Of a stretch of 64,000 nucleotides of DNA, positions 53,269-61,576 are shown piece after piece (within the stretch, counting starts at the first letter, position 1; every line of letters starts with the position of its first letter). This stretch comes from Acidovorax sp. SRB_14. GTDB lineage: Bacteria; Pseudomonadota; Gammaproteobacteria; Burkholderiales; Burkholderiaceae_C. The position numbers and the translations under genes were made by a program. The notes below the pieces were generated by a model. That model was not told the origin of the DNA. It made no database searches and was given only the letters and a program-made list of their open reading frames with translations. The stretch covers positions 93,325 to 157,324 of the forward strand of contig NZ_MWOK01000009.1 of NCBI RefSeq assembly GCF_012932145.1, read 5' to 3'.

Positions 53269-54300
53269 ATGACCTCTCCCATCCTGCACGCCGAGCCGCT
53301 CGGCCCGCTGTGGCCCACGCTCGATCCGTTTCTGTTTTGTGCCCACCACGACGACGCCTACCCCGCGGGCAACGGCGCCATGGCGCCGGCGGTGGCGCTG
53401 GAAGGCCGCGCCATCGGCAGCGACTTCAGCCGCAAGGACGGCTGGAGCATGTACCACGGCGACACCGTGCCCGGCTTCCCGGGCCACCCGCACCGGGGCT
53501 TTGAAACCGTCACGCTGGTGCGGCGCGGCCTGATCGACCACTCCGACTCGCTCGGCGCGGCCGCGCGCTTTGGCGGCGGCGATGTGCAGTGGGTCACGGC
53601 GGGCAAGGGCATCCAGCACTCGGAAATGTTCCCGCTGCTCAACGATGCCGCGCCCAACCCGCTCGAGCTGTTCCAGGTCTGGCTGAACCTGCCGGCGCGC
53701 CAGAAGTTGGTGGAGCCGCACTTCACCATGCTGTGGAACGAGCGCATTCCGCGCCTGGTGCACCACGACGCGCAGGGCCGCGCCACGACCGTCACGGTGG
53801 TGGCCGGCGCGCTGCCCGGCGCCCCGCCGCCGCTGGCGCCGCCGCCCGAGTCGTGGGCCGCGCACCCCGGCTCCGATGTGGCGATCTGGACGCTGCACCT
53901 GGCGCCGGGCGCGCAGTGGCCGCTGCCGGCCGCGCAGGGCCAGGGCACGCGCCGCATGCTGTACTTCTTTGCCGGCGAAGGCCTGCGCATCGGCAGCGAA
54001 GCGGTGCATGCGCACGCCGCGCTGGAGCTTGCGGCCGGGCAGGACCTGCCGCTGGTCAACACCGGCGGGACGCCGGTGGAATGCCTGCTGCTGCAGGGCC
54101 GCCCGATTGGCGAGCCGGTGGTGCAGTACGGCCCCTTCGTCATGAACACGCAGCAGGAGATTGCCCAGGCGCTGCAGGACTACCGCCGCACCCAGTTCGG
54201 CGGCTGGCCCTGGCCGCAGGCCGACCCGGTGCACGGCAGCGCGCCGCGGCGCTTTGCGCGCTACCCCGGGCAGACCGAGGACGAGGTGCCGGGCGCCTGA
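53269..54300 (+). CDS. Pirin-family protein
   Basis: A 343-residue bicupin of the pirin family. The N-terminal cupin keeps the metal-binding motif GHPHRGFETVTLV (two His) with the downstream HSDS and QWVTAGKGIQHSEMFP (His, Glu). The C-terminal cupin follows after NPLELFQVWLNLP. Bacterial pirins are cupin proteins with possible quercetinase or redox-sensing activity. The start at 53269 has CCCAGGAG. An FKBP-type isomerase gene follows after 65 bases. Confidence 0.93.
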   Translation: MTSPILHAEPLGPLWPTLDPFLFCAHHDDAYPAGNGAMAPAVALEGRAIGSDFSRKDGWSMYHGDTVPGFPGHPHRGFETVTLVRRGLIDHSDSLGAAARFGGGDVQWVTAGKGIQHSEMFPLLNDAAPNPLELFQVWLNLPARQKLVEPHFTMLWNERIPRLVHHDAQGRATTVTVVAGALPGAPPPLAPPPESWAAHPGSDVAIWTLHLAPGAQWPLPAAQGQGTRRMLYFFAGEGLRIGSEAVHAHAALELAAGQDLPLVNTGGTPVECLLLQGRPIGEPVVQYGPFVMNTQQEIAQALQDYRRTQFGGWPWPQADPVHGSAPRRFARYPGQTEDEVPGA

Positions 54301-54365
54301 GCGACAATACCGGCTGCCATTTTCCGGGCCCGCGCGGGGCCCGGTTCCGACAGAGATCACGCTGC

Positions 54366-54836
54366 ATGAACATCACCAAAGACACCGCCGTCACCCTGGC
54401 CTACACCGTCACCAGCCCGCAGGGCAAGCCGCTCGACGCGGGCAAGCTGGCCTACCTGCACGGCGGCTACGAGAACATCTTCCCCAAGGTCGAGGCCGCG
54501 CTCGAAGGCCAGGCCGCAGGCTTTGCCACCACGCTCGACCTGTCGGCCGAGGACGCCTTTGGTGCGCGCGACGAGGCGCTCGTGCGCACCATCCCCAAGA
54601 GTGAGTTCCCGCCCGGCGTGAAGGTCGGCGGCCAGCTGCAAGGCGTGGGCGAAGACGGGCAGCCGCAGGTCTTCCACGTCGTCAAGATCAAGGGCCCCGA
54701 GGTGCACCTGGACGGCAACCACCCGCTGGCCGGGCAGGCGCTGCGCTTTGCCTGCAAGGTGGTGGCGGTGCGCGCCGCCTCGGCCGAAGAGGTCACCCAC
54801 CGCCACGTGCACGGCGAGCACGGCCACCACCACTGA
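54366..54836 (+). CDS. SlyD-like FKBP-type peptidyl-prolyl isomerase
   Basis: A 156-residue protein of the SlyD group: MNITKDTAVTLAYTVTSPQG, LAYLHGGYENIFPKVEAALEG, an IF (insert-in-flap) chaperone region SAEDAFGARDE ... FPPGVKVGGQLQG, and a short His-rich tail (HRHVHGEHGHHH) that can bind nickel or other metal. SlyD assists folding and metal delivery, for example to hydrogenase. The tail is shorter than in E. coli SlyD (196 residues). The gene is 65 bases after the pirin gene. Confidence 0.92.
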   Translation: MNITKDTAVTLAYTVTSPQGKPLDAGKLAYLHGGYENIFPKVEAALEGQAAGFATTLDLSAEDAFGARDEALVRTIPKSEFPPGVKVGGQLQGVGEDGQPQVFHVVKIKGPEVHLDGNHPLAGQALRFACKVVAVRAASAEEVTHRHVHGEHGHHH

Positions 54837-54863
54837 AGCCGCGGGCGCGGCGGCCGAGGGGCT

Positions 54864-55328
54864 TCAGTCCGGCGCCACGGCGTCCGAGCCGCGCACCAGC
54901 AGCACCGGCACGGGGCAGGTGCGCACCACCTGCTCGGCATCGCTGCCCAGCAGCATGCGGCCCACGCCGCGCCGCCCGTGCGTGCCCAGCACCACCAGGT
55001 CTGCCGGCCACTTTTTCACCTGCTCCAGCACCAGGTCGGCCAAGCGGCTGCGCACGCCTTCCTCCATGGCCGTGTCCGCCGCGATCCCTTCCGCCAGCGC
55101 CTGCTGGTGGCCGTCCTGCAGGATTTTCTGGCCCTCTTTCTGCAGCGCGTCATAGACGTCGCCGCTGAAGGCGCCATAGGCGCCCATGCCCAGGGTCAGC
55201 GACAGTGCGTCCACCATGTGCAGCAGGCGCAGCTGGCCGCCCGTGAGGCGTGCCAGGCGTATGGCCTCTGCCAGGCCCTGCAGGGAGGTGGGGCTGCCGT
55301 CGATCGGCACCAGGATCCGTTGGTACAT
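54864..55328 (-). CDS. Universal stress protein (UspA family)
   Basis: A 154-residue UspA-like protein: YQRILVPIDGSPTSLQGLAEA, ATP-binding pattern VVLGTHGRRGVGRMLLGSDAEQVV ending with PVPVLLVRGS (G-2x-G-9x-G-S/T type). Such proteins accumulate during starvation or oxygen limitation. The start at 55328 has AAGGAG. It is downstream of the catabolic operon on the same strand with 107 bases between, so it probably has its own promoter. Confidence 0.92.
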   Translation of the reverse strand: MYQRILVPIDGSPTSLQGLAEAIRLARLTGGQLRLLHMVDALSLTLGMGAYGAFSGDVYDALQKEGQKILQDGHQQALAEGIAADTAMEEGVRSRLADLVLEQVKKWPADLVVLGTHGRRGVGRMLLGSDAEQVVRTCPVPVLLVRGSDAVAPD

Positions 55329-55435
55329 GGCGTTCTCCTTGGGCCCCGGATGTGGCGGTGGGGCGGGGAGAGTTTGCCTTCTTTGCGGCGCCGGCACCAC
55401 TGCCGCGTGCGGCGCGGCGGGTGCGGCCGGCGGGC

Positions 55436-56074
55436 TCAGGGCGCTGCCAGGGCCCGGAACATGGTGCGTTGGGTGTTGGTGAAATGCGGGCGCGTGGTGT
55501 CGCTCCAGGCCGTGGCGCGCACCGCCAGCCAGGCGGGCGAGCCCAGGGCTTCTGCGGTGACCAGGTCGTAACAGGCCAGCGACAGCGGGCCGTGATCGTG
55601 GTTGAGCAGGCGTCGCGCGTGGATGCAGCCGGGCACGGCAGCCAGGCCGGGCATGTGCTCGCCGTCGTACCAGCGCGCAATCTCGGGCATCCAGCCGTCC
55701 TCGGGGTCCATCTCTACGACATAGTGCGCCGTCGGCACCGCGCCGCTCGAATGGCCGGCGCGCTCGAACACCAGCTCCAGCCGCGACAGCAGGACCTCGC
55801 ACGCACCGGGCAGGGCGCTTTCGAGCGTGGCCTGCAGCGGCGCCAGGTCGGCGGCGGCGAGCGCGGTGCGCTGCGCCAGCGCGCAGTACAGGTAGGCACT
55901 GCGCAGCGCAGGCGACCAGGCACTGCGCTGCACGCGCAGGCCCAGCGGGCTGTGCGCCAGCGCCGCCTGGACGGTGCCGGTCGCCTGTTCGGCCTGGGCG
56001 GCATCGGCCGCGCTGGTTTCGGGCCAGCCGATCTGCAGCAGCAGAAAGTCGGTGGGGTGGGCGTGGGGCTGCAT
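55436..56074 (-). CDS. EthD-like dimeric alpha/beta-barrel protein (catabolic operon)
   Basis: A 212-residue protein whose second half has the pattern RWYDGEHMPGLAAVPGCIHARRLL typical of EthD/dimeric alpha-beta barrel proteins that bind small aromatic or ketone substrates. The first half is an apparent degenerate repeat of the same fold (LLLQIGWPET and LRVQRSAWSPA). It is the last gene of the operon at 59378-55436; its ATG shares one base with the stop of the carboxymuconolactone-decarboxylase-like gene (TGATG). The function is inferred only from context: likely an isomerase or binding protein of the pathway. Confidence 0.65.
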   Translation of the reverse strand: MQPHAHPTDFLLLQIGWPETSAADAAQAEQATGTVQAALAHSPLGLRVQRSAWSPALRSAYLYCALAQRTALAAADLAPLQATLESALPGACEVLLSRLELVFERAGHSSGAVPTAHYVVEMDPEDGWMPEIARWYDGEHMPGLAAVPGCIHARRLLNHDHGPLSLACYDLVTAEALGSPAWLAVRATAWSDTTRPHFTNTQRTMFRALAAP

Positions 56075-56592
56075 CAATGTCCGATCTGCAAGGCGACGAG
56101 AAAACGCGACACCATGTTGTAGGCGCCGATGGTGGCGCACAGGTCCACTTGGCCCTGCGCATCAAAGTGCGCGCGCACCTGCTCGAACAGGGCGTCGGGC
56201 ACGTCGATGTCGCGCGTCATGGCGTCGGTCAGCTGCAGCGCCACGCGCTCGGCCGGCGTCCAGGGCGCATCGGCCGGCAGCGCGGGGCTGCGCGTGGCGT
56301 CGATGGCCGCCTGCGACGTGCCGGCCTTGAGCGCGTGCGGCACATGCGCATCGAACTCGTAGGGCGCGCGGTTGAGCACCGCCACGCGCAGGATCACCAG
56401 CTCGCGCAGGCCCGCGTCGAGGCTGCTGCGGTTGCGCACGGCCGAGAGCATCTGCTCCCAGCCGTGGGCGATCGGCGGGCTGTTGAGCAGCGCCTGGTAC
56501 AGCACCGAGATGCGGCCGCGTTCGGCCAGGATCTGCGCCTCTTGCGCAGCCAGTTCCGGGCGCGTGCCCGGCAGGATGGGGTCGATTCTCAT
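56074..56592 (-). CDS. Carboxymuconolactone decarboxylase-family protein
   Basis: A 172-residue AhpD-like helical protein: DAGLRELVILRVAVLNRAPYEFDAHV, then ERVALQLTDAMTRDIDVPD and ATIGAYNMVSRFLVALQI. The YExxxH pattern is that of CMD-like enzymes (PcaC fold) without the redox CxxC of AhpD. It is in the operon with a LigI-like lactonase and an SDR, so a decarboxylation or ring-fission-product step is plausible. It starts 14 bases after the Bug receptor gene. Confidence 0.85.
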   Translation of the reverse strand: MRIDPILPGTRPELAAQEAQILAERGRISVLYQALLNSPPIAHGWEQMLSAVRNRSSLDAGLRELVILRVAVLNRAPYEFDAHVPHALKAGTSQAAIDATRSPALPADAPWTPAERVALQLTDAMTRDIDVPDALFEQVRAHFDAQGQVDLCATIGAYNMVSRFLVALQIGH

Positions 56593-56606
56593 CAGGGGTT
56601 TCTCGG

Positions 56607-57584
56607 TCAGTCGGGGGTCACATTGTTGGCGCGCACGACGCGGGCCCATTTGTCGCTGTCGCTGGCCAGCACCTTGGCGAGTTCGGCCGGGGTCGAGCCC
56701 GCCACTTCGGCGCCCGAGGCTTCGAGCTTGGCCTTGATGGCGGGCGTGGCGAGCGCGCGGCGCACGGCCTGGCTGACGCGCTCGGCGTCGGCCGCGGGCG
56801 TGCCCTTGGCGGCAAACAGCGCGTACCAGTTGTCCGAGTCCACGCCGGGGATGCCCATCTCGGCAAAGGTCTTCACGTCGGGAAAGCGCGGGTGGCGCTT
56901 GGCGGCGGCCAGGCCGATGGGCTTGAGCTTGCCGGCCGCGATGTGGCCGACGAGGCCCGGGATGTCGCCGAAGAAGCCGTCGACGTGGCCCGCGATCACG
57001 TCGGTGATGGCCGGTGCCGCGCCTTTGTAGGGGACGTGCATGAGCTTGATCTGGGCGTGCTCGTTGAGCAGCTCCATCGCCAGGTGCGGCACGCTGCCGG
57101 TGCCCGACGAGGCCATGGTCAGCGGGGCCGTGGCGCGGCGGGCGGCCTCGACGAACTCGGCGCCGCTGGGGTAGGGCGCCTTGGCGTTGACCACCAGCAC
57201 CTCGACGTTGTTGACCACCAGCGACACGGGCGTGAGGTCGGTGGCCGGCTTGTACGACAGCTTGGGGTACAGGGCCGGGTTGATGGCCACGGCGCCCACG
57301 CTGGTGAGCCACAGGGTCTGCGCGTCAGGCGCCGCGCGCGAGACGAAGTCGGCCGCGATGGCGCCATTGGCGCCGGCCTTGTTCTCGACGATCACGGTGT
57401 GGCCCAGTTCCTTGCCCAGCTGCTCGGAGAGCGTGCGCGCCACGAAGTCCACCGGGCCGCCGGGCGGGAAGGCGACGATGATGCGCGTCGTCTTGGGCTG
57501 GGCCAGCGCGGCGCCCGAGACGGCCAGCGCGGCGGCCGCCAGGCCCAGGGTCATGGCGCGGCGCGCAAGGTGCATGGAAGTCAT
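56607..57584 (-). CDS. Bug/TctC-family receptor of the catabolic operon
   Basis: A 325-residue receptor with signal peptide (ARRAMTLGLAAAALAVSGAALA) and mature motifs TRIIVAFPPGGPVDFVARTL, VIVENKAGANGAIAADFV, HVPYKGAAPAITDVIAGHVD and WYALFAAKGTPAADAERVS. It lies inside a gene set for a catabolic pathway (SDR upstream by 38 bases, CMD-like gene downstream by 14), the clearest context for any of the five Bug receptors in the window, suggesting it binds the pathway's carboxylate substrate. Confidence 0.92.
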   Translation of the reverse strand: MTSMHLARRAMTLGLAAAALAVSGAALAQPKTTRIIVAFPPGGPVDFVARTLSEQLGKELGHTVIVENKAGANGAIAADFVSRAAPDAQTLWLTSVGAVAINPALYPKLSYKPATDLTPVSLVVNNVEVLVVNAKAPYPSGAEFVEAARRATAPLTMASSGTGSVPHLAMELLNEHAQIKLMHVPYKGAAPAITDVIAGHVDGFFGDIPGLVGHIAAGKLKPIGLAAAKRHPRFPDVKTFAEMGIPGVDSDNWYALFAAKGTPAADAERVSQAVRRALATPAIKAKLEASGAEVAGSTPAELAKVLASDSDKWARVVRANNVTPD

Positions 57585-57622
57585 GGGTGTCTCCTATGGG
57601 GGTGAGGGGAAGAAAAAAGCGT

Positions 57623-58453
57623 TCAGCCGCAGCGCACGGACATGCCGCCGTCGACCACGATCTCGGTGCCGGTGACAAAGCGCGATTCGTCGCAGGCCAG
57701 GTACAGCGCGGCGTTCGCGGTGTCGCGCCCGTCGCCCATGAAGGGCAGCGGAATGCGCGCCTGGCGCTCGCGCAGCAGCGCCTCGACGTCGCCGCCCGCG
57801 CGCTGGCCGGCCAGGCGCACCTCGACCATGGGCGTGTGCAGCTGGCCCGGCACCACGGTGTTGGCGCGGATGCCCTGCTGCGCGTACTGCACGGCGAGCA
57901 CGCGCGAGAACTGGATCACGCCGGCCTTGGTCGCGGCATAGGCGATCTGCGCCGCGCCGGTCCAGCGCAGGCCCGAGGTCGACGAGATGTTGATGACGTT
58001 GCCGCTGCCCTGCGCCAGCATGTGCGGCAGCGCGTGCTTGCAGGTCAGGAACACGCTCTTGAGGTTGTGGTCGATCTGCGCGTCCCACACCTCCTCGCTC
58101 ATCTCGACCGGGCCGCCCTTGGCCGAGCCGCCGACGTTGTTCACCAGCACGTCGAGGCGGCCGAACTCGGCCACGCAGGCGGCGATGGCGGCAGCGATGG
58201 ACGCGCTGCTCGTCACGTCGCAGGCGCCCGCGGTGAAGCGGCCGCCAGCCTGCGCGATCAGCGCAGCGGTTTCGCCCAGGCGGTCGGCGTCGCGGTCGAC
58301 GCCGAACACGTGCGCGCCCTCTTGCGCAAAGCGCACGGCAATGGCGCGGCCATTGCCCCAGCCGGCGCCGACCGAGCCGGCGCCGGTCACGAAGACCGAT
58401 TTGCCGGCCAGGCGGCCCTGGGGGTTGACGGGGGTGGAGGCATCGAAGGTCAT
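57623..58453 (-). CDS. Short-chain dehydrogenase/reductase (catabolic operon)
   Basis: A 276-residue SDR: KSVFVTGAGSVGAGWGNGRA (a longer glycine loop than usual), GACDVTSSAS, VLVNNVGGSAKGG, ISSTSG with catalytic Ser and YAATKAGVIQFSR with Tyr-Lys, and C-terminal GTEIVVDGGMSVR. All four catalytic residues are present. It starts 19 bases after the LigI-like hydrolase gene. In context it probably oxidises a hydroxylated intermediate, such as a dihydrodiol or hydroxy acid. Confidence 0.92.
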   Translation of the reverse strand: MTFDASTPVNPQGRLAGKSVFVTGAGSVGAGWGNGRAIAVRFAQEGAHVFGVDRDADRLGETAALIAQAGGRFTAGACDVTSSASIAAAIAACVAEFGRLDVLVNNVGGSAKGGPVEMSEEVWDAQIDHNLKSVFLTCKHALPHMLAQGSGNVINISSTSGLRWTGAAQIAYAATKAGVIQFSRVLAVQYAQQGIRANTVVPGQLHTPMVEVRLAGQRAGGDVEALLRERQARIPLPFMGDGRDTANAALYLACDESRFVTGTEIVVDGGMSVRCG

Positions 58454-58472
58454 GGCAGGTCTCGGCAGTGCA

Positions 58473-59378
58473 TCAAAGGATAGGAGCGGCGGCGCCCAGG
58501 GCGCCGAAGCGGTAGAGTTTTTGCGGGTTGTCGACCAGCAGCGCCTGCAGCGCGGCGGGCGTGGGCGCGATGGCCGCCAGGCTGTCGACCAACTGGCCGT
58601 CGTCGGGCACGTGGGTGTGGTTGGGGTGCGGCCAGTCGGAGCCCCACAGGCAGCGCTCGGGGGCTGCCGCGACGAGGCGGCGCGCCAGCGCGATGCCTTG
58701 GGCATAGGGCGGGGCCGGGTCGATGCGGTCGATGCCGCTGACCTTGACGTAGAAGCGCGCGTCGCCGAGCAGCAGCTGCTCGAGCGCCGCGAAGTCGGGG
58801 TGCTCCGCGCCCTGCGTGGCGTCGACGCGGCCCATGTGGTCGATCACCACCGGCACGGCGCTGCGCTGGAGCGCGGGGCCCAGGCTGTGCACCAGGCTGC
58901 TCTCGAAGTGCACCTGTAGGTGCATGCCCACGGCGGCCAGGCGCGGCGTGAGGGCGACGATGTTTTCCACGCTGGCCGACGCGGCCAGGTGCTTCATGAA
59001 GTTGAAGCGGACGCCGCGAAACCCGGCCTCGGCCAGGCGCAGCAGCTCGGCGTCGCTCACGGCCGCGGGCACCAGGGCCACGCCCAGGTAGTGGCCGCCA
59101 CCGGCGGCGATGGCGTCTTCGACCACGCGGTTGTCGAAGCCGTGGACGGCCGACTGCACGATCACGCAGCGCGCAATGCCCATCTGGCGGTGCAGCGCGA
59201 ACAGCGTCTGCTTGCCGGCGTCGGCCGGCGTGAAGCCGCGCGATGCGGCGTAAGGGAACTCGGCGGCGGGGCCGAACACATGCACGTGACTGTCGCAGGC
59301 GCCCGCCGGCAAGGCCAGCGTCGGTGTGCTCGGCTGCGGCAGGTAGGTCAGAACGGGGGGCTGGGTGTCGGGTGTCAT
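58473..59378 (-). CDS. Amidohydrolase, 2-pyrone-4,6-dicarboxylate lactonase (LigI)-like
   Basis: A 301-residue amidohydrolase-2 protein. Zinc/catalytic motifs: CDSHVHVFGP (H31, H33), HFESSLVHSL, VVIDHMGRVD and CLWGSDWPHPNHT with the catalytic Asp. These are the features of LigI-type lactonases that hydrolyse 2-pyrone-4,6-dicarboxylate in protocatechuate 4,5-cleavage, and of related lactonases. It heads the operon facing a LysR regulator gene. The exact substrate is not proven. Confidence 0.87.
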   Translation of the reverse strand: MTPDTQPPVLTYLPQPSTPTLALPAGACDSHVHVFGPAAEFPYAASRGFTPADAGKQTLFALHRQMGIARCVIVQSAVHGFDNRVVEDAIAAGGGHYLGVALVPAAVSDAELLRLAEAGFRGVRFNFMKHLAASASVENIVALTPRLAAVGMHLQVHFESSLVHSLGPALQRSAVPVVIDHMGRVDATQGAEHPDFAALEQLLLGDARFYVKVSGIDRIDPAPPYAQGIALARRLVAAAPERCLWGSDWPHPNHTHVPDDGQLVDSLAAIAPTPAALQALLVDNPQKLYRFGALGAAAPIL

Positions 59379-59465
59379 CGCGGGCGGCAGAAAATCGATG
59401 GCCGATTGTGGGCCGCGATCGGCGTTCCGCGTTCTGCCGTCGGTCTATACCAGCTATCCGTAAAA

Positions 59466-59479
59466 TGCATGGCCATGCA
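59466..59479. promoter_or_regulatory. 14-bp perfect palindrome in the lysR leader
   Basis: TGCATGGCCATGCA, 16 bases before the LysR start at 59496 and just before its CCTGGAG ribosome-binding site, in the divergent lysR-operon region. It could be a regulator site or an RNA hairpin that limits translation. Confidence 0.35.
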
Positions 59480-59495
59480 CCTTCCTGGAGCTTCG

Positions 59496-60404
59496 ATGGA
59501 CCTGACGCGCTTGCAGTATTTCGTCGCCGTGGCCGAGGCCGGCAGCTTCAGCCGCGCCGCGGCCGCGCTGCACCTGTCGCAGCCCGCGCTGAGCCGCCAG
59601 GTGCTGCTGCTCGAAGAGGAACTGGGCCAGCGGCTGCTCGAGCGCACGGGGCGCGGCGCCACGCCCACTGACTCGGGAGAGGCCCTGCTGGTCCACGCGC
59701 GCGCCATTTTCGAGCTGACCGCGCAGGCCCGCGCCGACATGGCCGAGCGCCAGCGCAGCCCGCGCGGGCGCCTGACCATCGGCCTGCCGCCGCGCGTGGC
59801 GCACGTGCTCACGGCCGACCTGGTGCAGGGCTTCCTGCAGCAGTTCCCCGACGCCGCGATCACGGTCGAGGAGAACCTGAGCCTGCGCCTGCGCGAATGG
59901 CTGGTGGCCGGGCGCGTGGACCTGGCGGTGCTGTTCGACCCGCCGCATTCGCCCCAGCTGCAGACCGAAACCCTGGTGCGCGAGCCGATGGTGCTGATCA
60001 GCACCGAGCCGCTGCCGCCCAAGGTGCGCCTGGCCGCGGTGGCGCAGCGCAGCCTGGTCATGCCGCGCGGCCCGCATGCGCTGCGCCAGCTGCTCGAGAG
60101 CTACACGCGCCCGCGCGGCATGCAGCTGAAGATGGTGGCCGAGGTCGATTCGGTGCAGACCGTGCTGTCGCTGGTGGCGCGCGGCGTGGCCGACACGGTG
60201 CTGCCGCTGAGCGCCACGCGCGCCTGGATCTACCCGCAGACGCTGCACGTGGCCGCGATGGTGGCGCCGGCGATCCGCAACCGCCTGGTGCTCGCGGTGC
60301 CAAAGGCGCGCCCCGGCACGCAGCTCAGCCGCTACGCCAGCCAGCTGCTGCGCACGCTGGTGCAGCAGCATTTCGGCGACGCCGAGCCCCTGGCGGGCGC
60401 GTAG
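59496..60404 (+). CDS. LysR-family regulator of the catabolic operon
   Basis: A 302-residue LTTR: HTH LTRLQYFVAVAEAGSFSRAAAALHLSQPALSRQV (family-typical region), effector domain beginning GRLTIGLPPRVAHV. The CbbR/NAC-like branch is likely. It is divergent from the LigI-like gene with 117 bases between, the usual arrangement for a LysR protein that activates the catabolic operon in response to a pathway metabolite. Confidence 0.93.
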   Translation: MDLTRLQYFVAVAEAGSFSRAAAALHLSQPALSRQVLLLEEELGQRLLERTGRGATPTDSGEALLVHARAIFELTAQARADMAERQRSPRGRLTIGLPPRVAHVLTADLVQGFLQQFPDAAITVEENLSLRLREWLVAGRVDLAVLFDPPHSPQLQTETLVREPMVLISTEPLPPKVRLAAVAQRSLVMPRGPHALRQLLESYTRPRGMQLKMVAEVDSVQTVLSLVARGVADTVLPLSATRAWIYPQTLHVAAMVAPAIRNRLVLAVPKARPGTQLSRYASQLLRTLVQQHFGDAEPLAGA

Positions 60405-60444
60405 CCCGGCCCGGTGCCGGGCCGACCGCTGTCGTGTGCTCCCG

Positions 60445-60492
60445 TTTCAATAGCTTCTGGCGCTTTTCCAGTAAGGGCTGGAGGCCAAAAAG
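60445..60492. repeat. Dispersed dyad repeat, copy K
   Basis: Reads TTTCAATAGCTTCTGGCGCTTTTCCAGTAAGGGCTGGAGGCCAAAAAGA, near-consensus, between the convergent LysR and glutamine-amidotransferase-like genes. Confidence 0.9.
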
Positions 60493-60511
60493 ACACAAAA
60501 CTCCGAGCCGC

Positions 60512-61384
60512 TCAGTGGCGCCGCAGCAGCGCCTGGCGCAGCAGGCGCGTGGCGCGGTCGCGGATGTGCAGCGGACTCCGGCCGGGCGGAGGCGGGCGCA
60601 CCTTGGCGGCGCTGCAGGCGGCCAGGAAGTCGTTGAGGATCGCAGTGTCGTCGAGCGTGTCGGCGCCGAGCCGGTGGAACTCGGGGTGCCACTGGGTGGC
60701 GGCGATGTAGCCGCGCCCCGGGGCGGCGCGGCGGCGGATGGCCTCGGGCACGACGTCGGGGTGGCTGAAGGCCTCGATCTCGAAATCCGGCGCCAGCCGC
60801 TTGATGCCCTGGTGGTGGATGCTGTTGACGCGTGCGCGCCGCACCCCCGGGTAGAGCTGTGCCAGGCGCGAGCCGGGAACGAACTCCACATCGTGGAAAT
60901 TCTGGTCGTAGGTGCTGGCGTTGCGGTGCTGCAGCGCGCCGGGGCGCTGCGTCTCGATGTCCTGGTAGAGCGAGCCGCCAAAGGCCACGTTGATCAGCTG
61001 CAGCCCGCGGCAGATGCCGAAGATCGGCTTGCCGGCCTGGGCAAAGGCCTCGACCACGGCCAGGTCGTAGAGGTCGCGCACGCGGTCGCCCTCCCAGGCC
61101 GCGCGCAGCGGCGCCTCGCCATAGCTGCCGGGCCAGACATCGGCGCCGCCGTGCATGACGACGCCGTCGAGCCAGTCGGCGTAGTGCGCCAGCGTGACGT
61201 CGCCGCGCGCCGTCTCGCCCGTCGGGCAGGGCACCATCACGACCAGGGCGCCGGCCGACATGATCCAGTGCGCGACGGACTGCTCGACGTACTGCAGCGT
61301 CTTGCCGGTGAACAGGGAGCGGGAGGGATCGGCGTGCTGGAAGCAGGCCGACAGGCCAATCTTGAGGCGACGGGAAGCGGGCAT
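60512..61384 (-). CDS. Class I glutamine amidotransferase-like hydrolase (peptidase C26 / PuuD-like)
   Basis: A 290-residue protein: HGGADVWPGSYGE, nucleophile Cys in FGICRGLQLINVAFGG, and the His-Glu pair in ATQWHPEFH. Family members cleave gamma-glutamyl bonds, for example gamma-glutamyl-GABA in putrescine breakdown (PuuD). No other puu gene is near. The C-terminal 35 residues are basic (HIRDRATRLLRQALLRRH) and may not belong to the fold. The start at 61384 (MPASRRLK) precedes the conserved IGLSACFQH strand. Confidence 0.9.
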   Translation of the reverse strand: MPASRRLKIGLSACFQHADPSRSLFTGKTLQYVEQSVAHWIMSAGALVVMVPCPTGETARGDVTLAHYADWLDGVVMHGGADVWPGSYGEAPLRAAWEGDRVRDLYDLAVVEAFAQAGKPIFGICRGLQLINVAFGGSLYQDIETQRPGALQHRNASTYDQNFHDVEFVPGSRLAQLYPGVRRARVNSIHHQGIKRLAPDFEIEAFSHPDVVPEAIRRRAAPGRGYIAATQWHPEFHRLGADTLDDTAILNDFLAACSAAKVRPPPPGRSPLHIRDRATRLLRQALLRRH

Positions 61385-61470
61385 GCGCCTTTGTAGCACC
61401 GCTGGCGCGCCCCGGCTGTAGGAAGGCGGCGCGCATTCACGCGCACCCGTGCGGGGCACCGCCGCCGCAT

Positions 61471-61511
61471 TTGACGCGCGTCAAGCGCTGCGGGTACGGT
61501 GCAGGCATGAT
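61471..61511 (+). promoter_or_regulatory. FNR/Anr-type site and -10 element of the hpf promoter
   Basis: TTGACGCGCGTCAA (61471-61484) is a perfect palindrome fitting TTGAY-N4-RTCAA. A -10-like CATGAT lies at 61506-61511, which places the site at -41.5 from a start near 61519, the class II position for FNR/CRP-type activators. Confidence 0.55.
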
Positions 61512-61576
61512 GGCATGGACCGCGGGTCCATGATTTCACCCCCGGCCTGCGGGCCGGACCATGCAAAGGAGCCAAC

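Noticed and set aside
50524..54360. Very long reverse-strand frame across the hybrid kinase and pirin genes
   Set aside because: It is antisense to two well-supported genes and shows only the compositional pattern of shadow frames.
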